NCBI GenBank assembly: GCA_902475545.1
Contig: CABRZP010000012.1
Coordinates: 1 to 61,847 of the forward strand
Reading direction: 5' to 3'
From: an uncultured bacterium
Lineage (GTDB): Bacteria > Cyanobacteriota > Vampirovibrionia > Gastranaerophilales > Gastranaerophilaceae
DNA: 61,847 nucleotides
In this document: in pieces, positions 59,485 to 61,847 of the stretch
Layout of the letters: each line of letters opens with the position of its first letter
Numbering within the stretch: position 1 is the first letter of the stretch
Made by a program: the position numbers and the translations under genes
The notes under the pieces: model-generated
What the model saw: the letters and a program-made list of their open reading frames with translations, nothing else
What the model was told of the DNA's origin: nothing
Database searches by the model: none

Positions 59485-60174
59485 ATGAGACTGCTTTTTA
59501 TTTTCATTACACTCGCAATTCTAAACCTACCGGCAACAGCAATAGAAATTATACCTGCCAAAGAAAACTCAATACAAACACATATTGACAACATCGGTAC
59601 TAAAATCTTAAACAAAAACAATATTGATAAACGCATCATATTTACTTATAACAAACAAACTAAAGAAAAACTTATATCAACAGATAAACGACTATCAAAA
59701 CGACAAATAATAGTTTATGACGGATTATATCAATCAATCCAAAATGATGATGAACTTGCAGCAATGCTATCGCGTGAAATTTCTACAGTCATGAAATCCT
59801 ACAGCGGAATATGGGGCGGAAGATTAGATAGCATTCAGGTTACTCTGGGGTCAAAGAAATTTGAAACTGTCGCAGATAAAAGAGCCGTTGATTATATGGT
59901 AAATGCAAATTACAACCCGCTTGCTCTAATTATATTTATCAATAAAACCTGTCCACAAAAACGCTCTGACAGATTTTCCAGACACAACCTAACATCTAAA
60001 AGACTTGCCCGTATTTACGAATACATAACATATAAGTATCCGGAATATCTTACAAATAATGAACTGTTAAATAATCAATATTACCAAAATTTTCTACTAA
60101 CATCTATTGAAAACAGAAAAAAACTTGAAGAAAAAATCAAAAACAATTCCACAGAGGAACTTGATTATGAATAA
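59485..60174 (+). CDS. exported degenerate M48-like peptidase
   Basis: 229 aa with a signal peptide (about 1-19). The fold segments of M48 proteases are present: QIIVYDGLYQSIQNDDELAAMLS and E127-x3-D131 (third ligand motif, VADKRAVDYMVNANYNPLAL). The catalytic HExxH is replaced by R97-E98-I-S-T101. A pseudo-protease (chaperone or scaffold) is likely. AAGGAGG lies upstream. It overlaps the next exported protein gene by 8 bp. Confidence 0.72.
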   Translation: MRLLFIFITLAILNLPATAIEIIPAKENSIQTHIDNIGTKILNKNNIDKRIIFTYNKQTKEKLISTDKRLSKRQIIVYDGLYQSIQNDDELAAMLSREISTVMKSYSGIWGGRLDSIQVTLGSKKFETVADKRAVDYMVNANYNPLALIIFINKTCPQKRSDRFSRHNLTSKRLARIYEYITYKYPEYLTNNELLNNQYYQNFLLTSIENRKKLEEKIKNNSTEELDYE

Positions 60175-60700
60175 ATTTTTAAGCTTTATAATGATTACGG
60201 CAACATTTTTTACACCTCAAGTTATGGCAAATAATACAGAAATTCCAACAACAGAAGCTCTTGAGTATAATTTTTCATCGACATTTTCAGTACCAATAAA
60301 TTTAGCAATAACAAAAGATTTCACAACCAAAGAGCCAATAAACGAAGGAGAAAAACTACAATTCACAATTATAGATGATGTTTTTATAAATCAAGCCAAA
60401 ATCCTATCTGCAGGAACTCTTGTCAATGCTAAACTTGAAACAATAGTAACGGCAGGCATGAATGGTTTTCCGGCCGAAATTATTATTTCTAACTTTGAAC
60501 TACCGGGAATAAAAGCATCCCAACTAATGCAATCATATACTGTCAAAGGCACAAACAGATGTTTCTGGGTTTATCCTCTCAAATGGGCACTTACCCCAAT
60601 ACCTTTTGTAGGTTCACTAACAAACCTGATAAAAGGCGGACATGCAAAACTAAAAACCTCTGATATAATCACAATTTATTATTACCCTGAATGGAATTGA
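60167..60700 (+). CDS. exported hypothetical protein, pseudo-protease partner
   Basis: 177 aa from ATG 60167, preceded by AGAGGAAC inside the upstream gene. Signal peptide (about 1-21, cut after VMA). The mature part is beta-rich with a Gly/Lys turn (GAGTLVNAKL-like) and a Trp/Pro-rich C-terminal segment. Not recognised; translational coupling to the M48-like gene suggests joint function. Confidence 0.7.
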   Translation: MNKFLSFIMITATFFTPQVMANNTEIPTTEALEYNFSSTFSVPINLAITKDFTTKEPINEGEKLQFTIIDDVFINQAKILSAGTLVNAKLETIVTAGMNGFPAEIIISNFELPGIKASQLMQSYTVKGTNRCFWVYPLKWALTPIPFVGSLTNLIKGGHAKLKTSDIITIYYYPEWN

Positions 60701-60737
60701 AGTTTAAAAATTATTAATAACAACAAGTCCTTATAAA

Positions 60738-60769
60738 AATAAAAACTCTCAAAATTGAGAGTTTTTATT
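60738..60769. terminator. bidirectional terminator
   Basis: A 15-bp stem (core AAAAACTCTCAA/TTGAGAGTTTTT) with a 2-base A loop between convergent genes. Confidence 0.88.
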
Positions 60770-60776
60770 TTATAAC

Positions 60777-61442
60777 CTACTTATTCAAAAAATCAACCCT
60801 TCCACTATCAAGATGATAATAAGCAGGAACTAATTTTACATCATTTTCTTTCATATATTTAACAAGATCAGTATCTTGAGACATAAGCTCTTCTATATCT
60901 TGCATAACATGGGCTTTTACAACGTTATCGGAATTAACCTCTAAACCATTGTGTTTACAATCTTCCACCGCCGGTTGAATAGAATCTTCAAGAGATTTAA
61001 TATATTTAGTTTCAGACTTTCCTGACAAGGTTGCAGCAATAGCTCCGCAATCCTGATGCCCCATTATAACAATCAATTTCACGCCACAATGCATAACCGC
61101 ATATTCAATACTGCCAATAACATGTTCATCTAACACATTTCCAGCATTACGAATTTCAAAAATATCACCTAAACCTTGGTCAAATATTAGTTCGGGCGGA
61201 ACTCTGGAATCTGAACAAGATAAAATTACAACAAACGGGTGCTGTCCTTTAAGCATTTCCTGCCTGCGTTCAATATTATCATCAGGATGTTTTTCTTTTA
61301 ATGTTACAAACCTTTGATTACCCTCTTTAAGTTTTTTCATAGCATCTTCAGCTGATAAATTTACACTCTCATGTCCAAAACATATATTAGTACTCATCAT
61401 CAAAGAAAAAACTAAAAAAGTTGAGTATAATAATTTCTTCAT
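60777..61442 (-). CDS. exported beta-class carbonic anhydrase
   Basis: 221 aa. Signal peptide (about 1-23). Zinc ligands Cys76 (CSDSR with Asp78-Arg80), His129 and Cys132 (HQDCG). Interconverts CO2 and bicarbonate, here in the periplasm. A good GGAGGG site lies upstream. Convergent to the pseudo-protease pair. Confidence 0.94.
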   Translation of the reverse strand: MKKLLYSTFLVFSLMMSTNICFGHESVNLSAEDAMKKLKEGNQRFVTLKEKHPDDNIERRQEMLKGQHPFVVILSCSDSRVPPELIFDQGLGDIFEIRNAGNVLDEHVIGSIEYAVMHCGVKLIVIMGHQDCGAIAATLSGKSETKYIKSLEDSIQPAVEDCKHNGLEVNSDNVVKAHVMQDIEELMSQDTDLVKYMKENDVKLVPAYYHLDSGRVDFLNK

Positions 61443-61546
61443 AATTCTCCCTCCTATATATAACTTTAGGTTTAATAATATTATAACAAAACAAATTTGA
61501 ATTAAACAGAAAAATACTCAAAGTTAAATAAATAAACATAATCTAG

Positions 61547-61574
61547 AAAGAGTGCGGATTTTTCCGCACTCTTT
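61547..61574. terminator. bidirectional terminator
   Basis: AAAGAGTGCGG and CCGCACTCTTT form an 11-bp stem with a 6-base loop. It lies 7 bp past the stop of the minus-strand gene at the window edge. Confidence 0.88.
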
Positions 61575-61581
61575 TAATAAT

Positions 61582-61847
61582 TTACATTTGCTTAAGAATT
61601 GCACTATTTGTTGTTCTGGTTGTATTTTGTGGTTTGGCTCCTAGGGCGGTTTTTTGGGTTGGGGTTAGTTGTTTCAAAACTGTTCGACTTGCCGCTGTAG
61701 ATACTTTGCCACCAAGTATTGATTGGAATTCTGAAACAAGTTCAGAATGACGGTTCTCAAGTTCAGTGCGAGTACTTACCGTAGGTTGAGCAGATTGAAC
61801 CCTCACCCTGCCCTCTCCCTTGGAGAGGGTATTTACATTTACCCCTT
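61582..61847 (-). CDS. 3' end of an unidentified gene with embedded repeats
   Basis: Partial. The frame is open from the stop at 61582 to the right edge, so the N-terminus lies outside; a GTG at 61806 is a possible but unsupported start. The visible C-terminus is Thr/Ser/Lys-rich (ends TTNSAILKQM). Two palindromic repeats (61728-61748 and 61811-61829) lie in frame inside it, giving peptide segments such as RHSELVSEFQ. The terminator just after the stop supports a real gene end. No function assigned. Confidence 0.5.
   Translation of the reverse strand, partial: GVNVNTLSKGEGRVRVQSAQPTVSTRTELENRHSELVSEFQSILGGKVSTAASRTVLKQLTPTQKTALGAKPQNTTRTTNSAILKQM
61728..61748. repeat. palindromic element ATTCTGAA/TTCAGAAT
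   Basis: 8-bp perfect arms around ACAAG. The wider sequence (CGTCATTCTGAACTTG on minus) resembles dispersed palindromic repeats known in many genomes. Lies inside a coding frame. Confidence 0.55.
61811..61829. repeat. palindromic element CCCTCTCC/GGAGAGGG
   Basis: 8-bp perfect G+C-rich arms around CTT, flanked by CTCACCCTG. This is far richer in G+C than the surroundings and looks like a dispersed repeat. Lies in frame in the partial gene. Confidence 0.6.

Overview
The window is AT-rich (roughly one third G+C by eye), densely coded, and reads as a chromosome segment of a Gram-negative bacterium from the non-photosynthetic sister lineages of the Cyanobacteria (Melainabacteria/Vampirovibrionia, probably a gut Gastranaerophilales-type organism). 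The evidence is an OmpR-type response regulator very close to cyanobacterial RpaB, with an HLR1-like GTTACA direct repeat in its own promoter; lipid A, Kdo and LPS-export genes (kdsB, lpxB, lpxI, lptD); pseudopilin-like proteins with a DLNGPxGPNxxGRD motif; and long lineage-restricted proteins of unknown function. The taxonomic call is inference. I see no prophage, plasmid backbone, transposase or CRISPR array.

Layout. 1-8.6 kb (minus): MCE/MlaD protein, folP, two lineage-specific hypotheticals, a YhcC-type radical SAM protein with an upstream 57-aa zinc-ribbon protein, obgE, tRNA-His, three related small Cys proteins, and the RpaB-like regulator. 8.7-15 kb: a pseudopilin, an XRE regulator, the run accD-accA-prmA-kdsB, a tandem-duplicated Cys-rich exported protein and a matrixin-like metalloprotease. 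15-20.3 kb (plus): ybaB-recR, a membrane protein, clpB, then a divergent flavoprotein/HxlR pair. 20.4-22.6 kb: an accessory island with a 58-aa protein and two paralogous genes, each preceded by a duplicated CU-rich RNA/leader ending in an intrinsic terminator. 22.7-27.3 kb: dut, alaS, tRNA-Arg and a GNAT protein. 27.4-34.6 kb: endonuclease Q-like protein, an exported GH13 enzyme with an acyltransferase, a nitrilase-family amidase, and bioB with an operator-like promoter. 34.8-45.5 kb (minus): a tight envelope run (34-aa membrane protein, M23 peptidase, lptD, class II aldolase, lpxI, lpxB), then a large hypothetical, dgt, xerC/D and bioD. 45.6-47 kb: anti-sigma, ECF sigma and a Spy-like periplasmic protein. 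47-52.3 kb: pdxJ, an orphan murT, a second pseudopilin, and YtxH/DUF948/YtxH. 52.4-55.6 kb: pgpH-ybeY-dgkA. 55.6-61.8 kb: a 67-aa protein, surE, an orphan RNA locus, mscL, a DmeR/DmeF-like metal-export pair, a degenerate M48 protease with a partner, an exported beta-carbonic anhydrase, and the 3' end of a gene carrying embedded palindromic repeats.

How the parts fit. Most genes are housekeeping: lipid A and LPS assembly, fatty acid initiation, biotin, folate and B6 synthesis, tRNA charging, DNA repair and ribosome maturation. Envelope maintenance recurs through LptD/LpxB/LpxI, MCE, the M23 peptidase and the ECF module. The parts least explained by known genes are regulatory: (i) a 37-bp element at three loci with identical phasing, ahead of two tiny proteins and one apparent small RNA; (ii) two paralogous CU-rich RNA units, each fused to a paralogous gene, whose UUCCCCUA segment recurs in a third terminator-ended intergenic RNA; and (iii) the HLR1-like box in the RpaB-like promoter.
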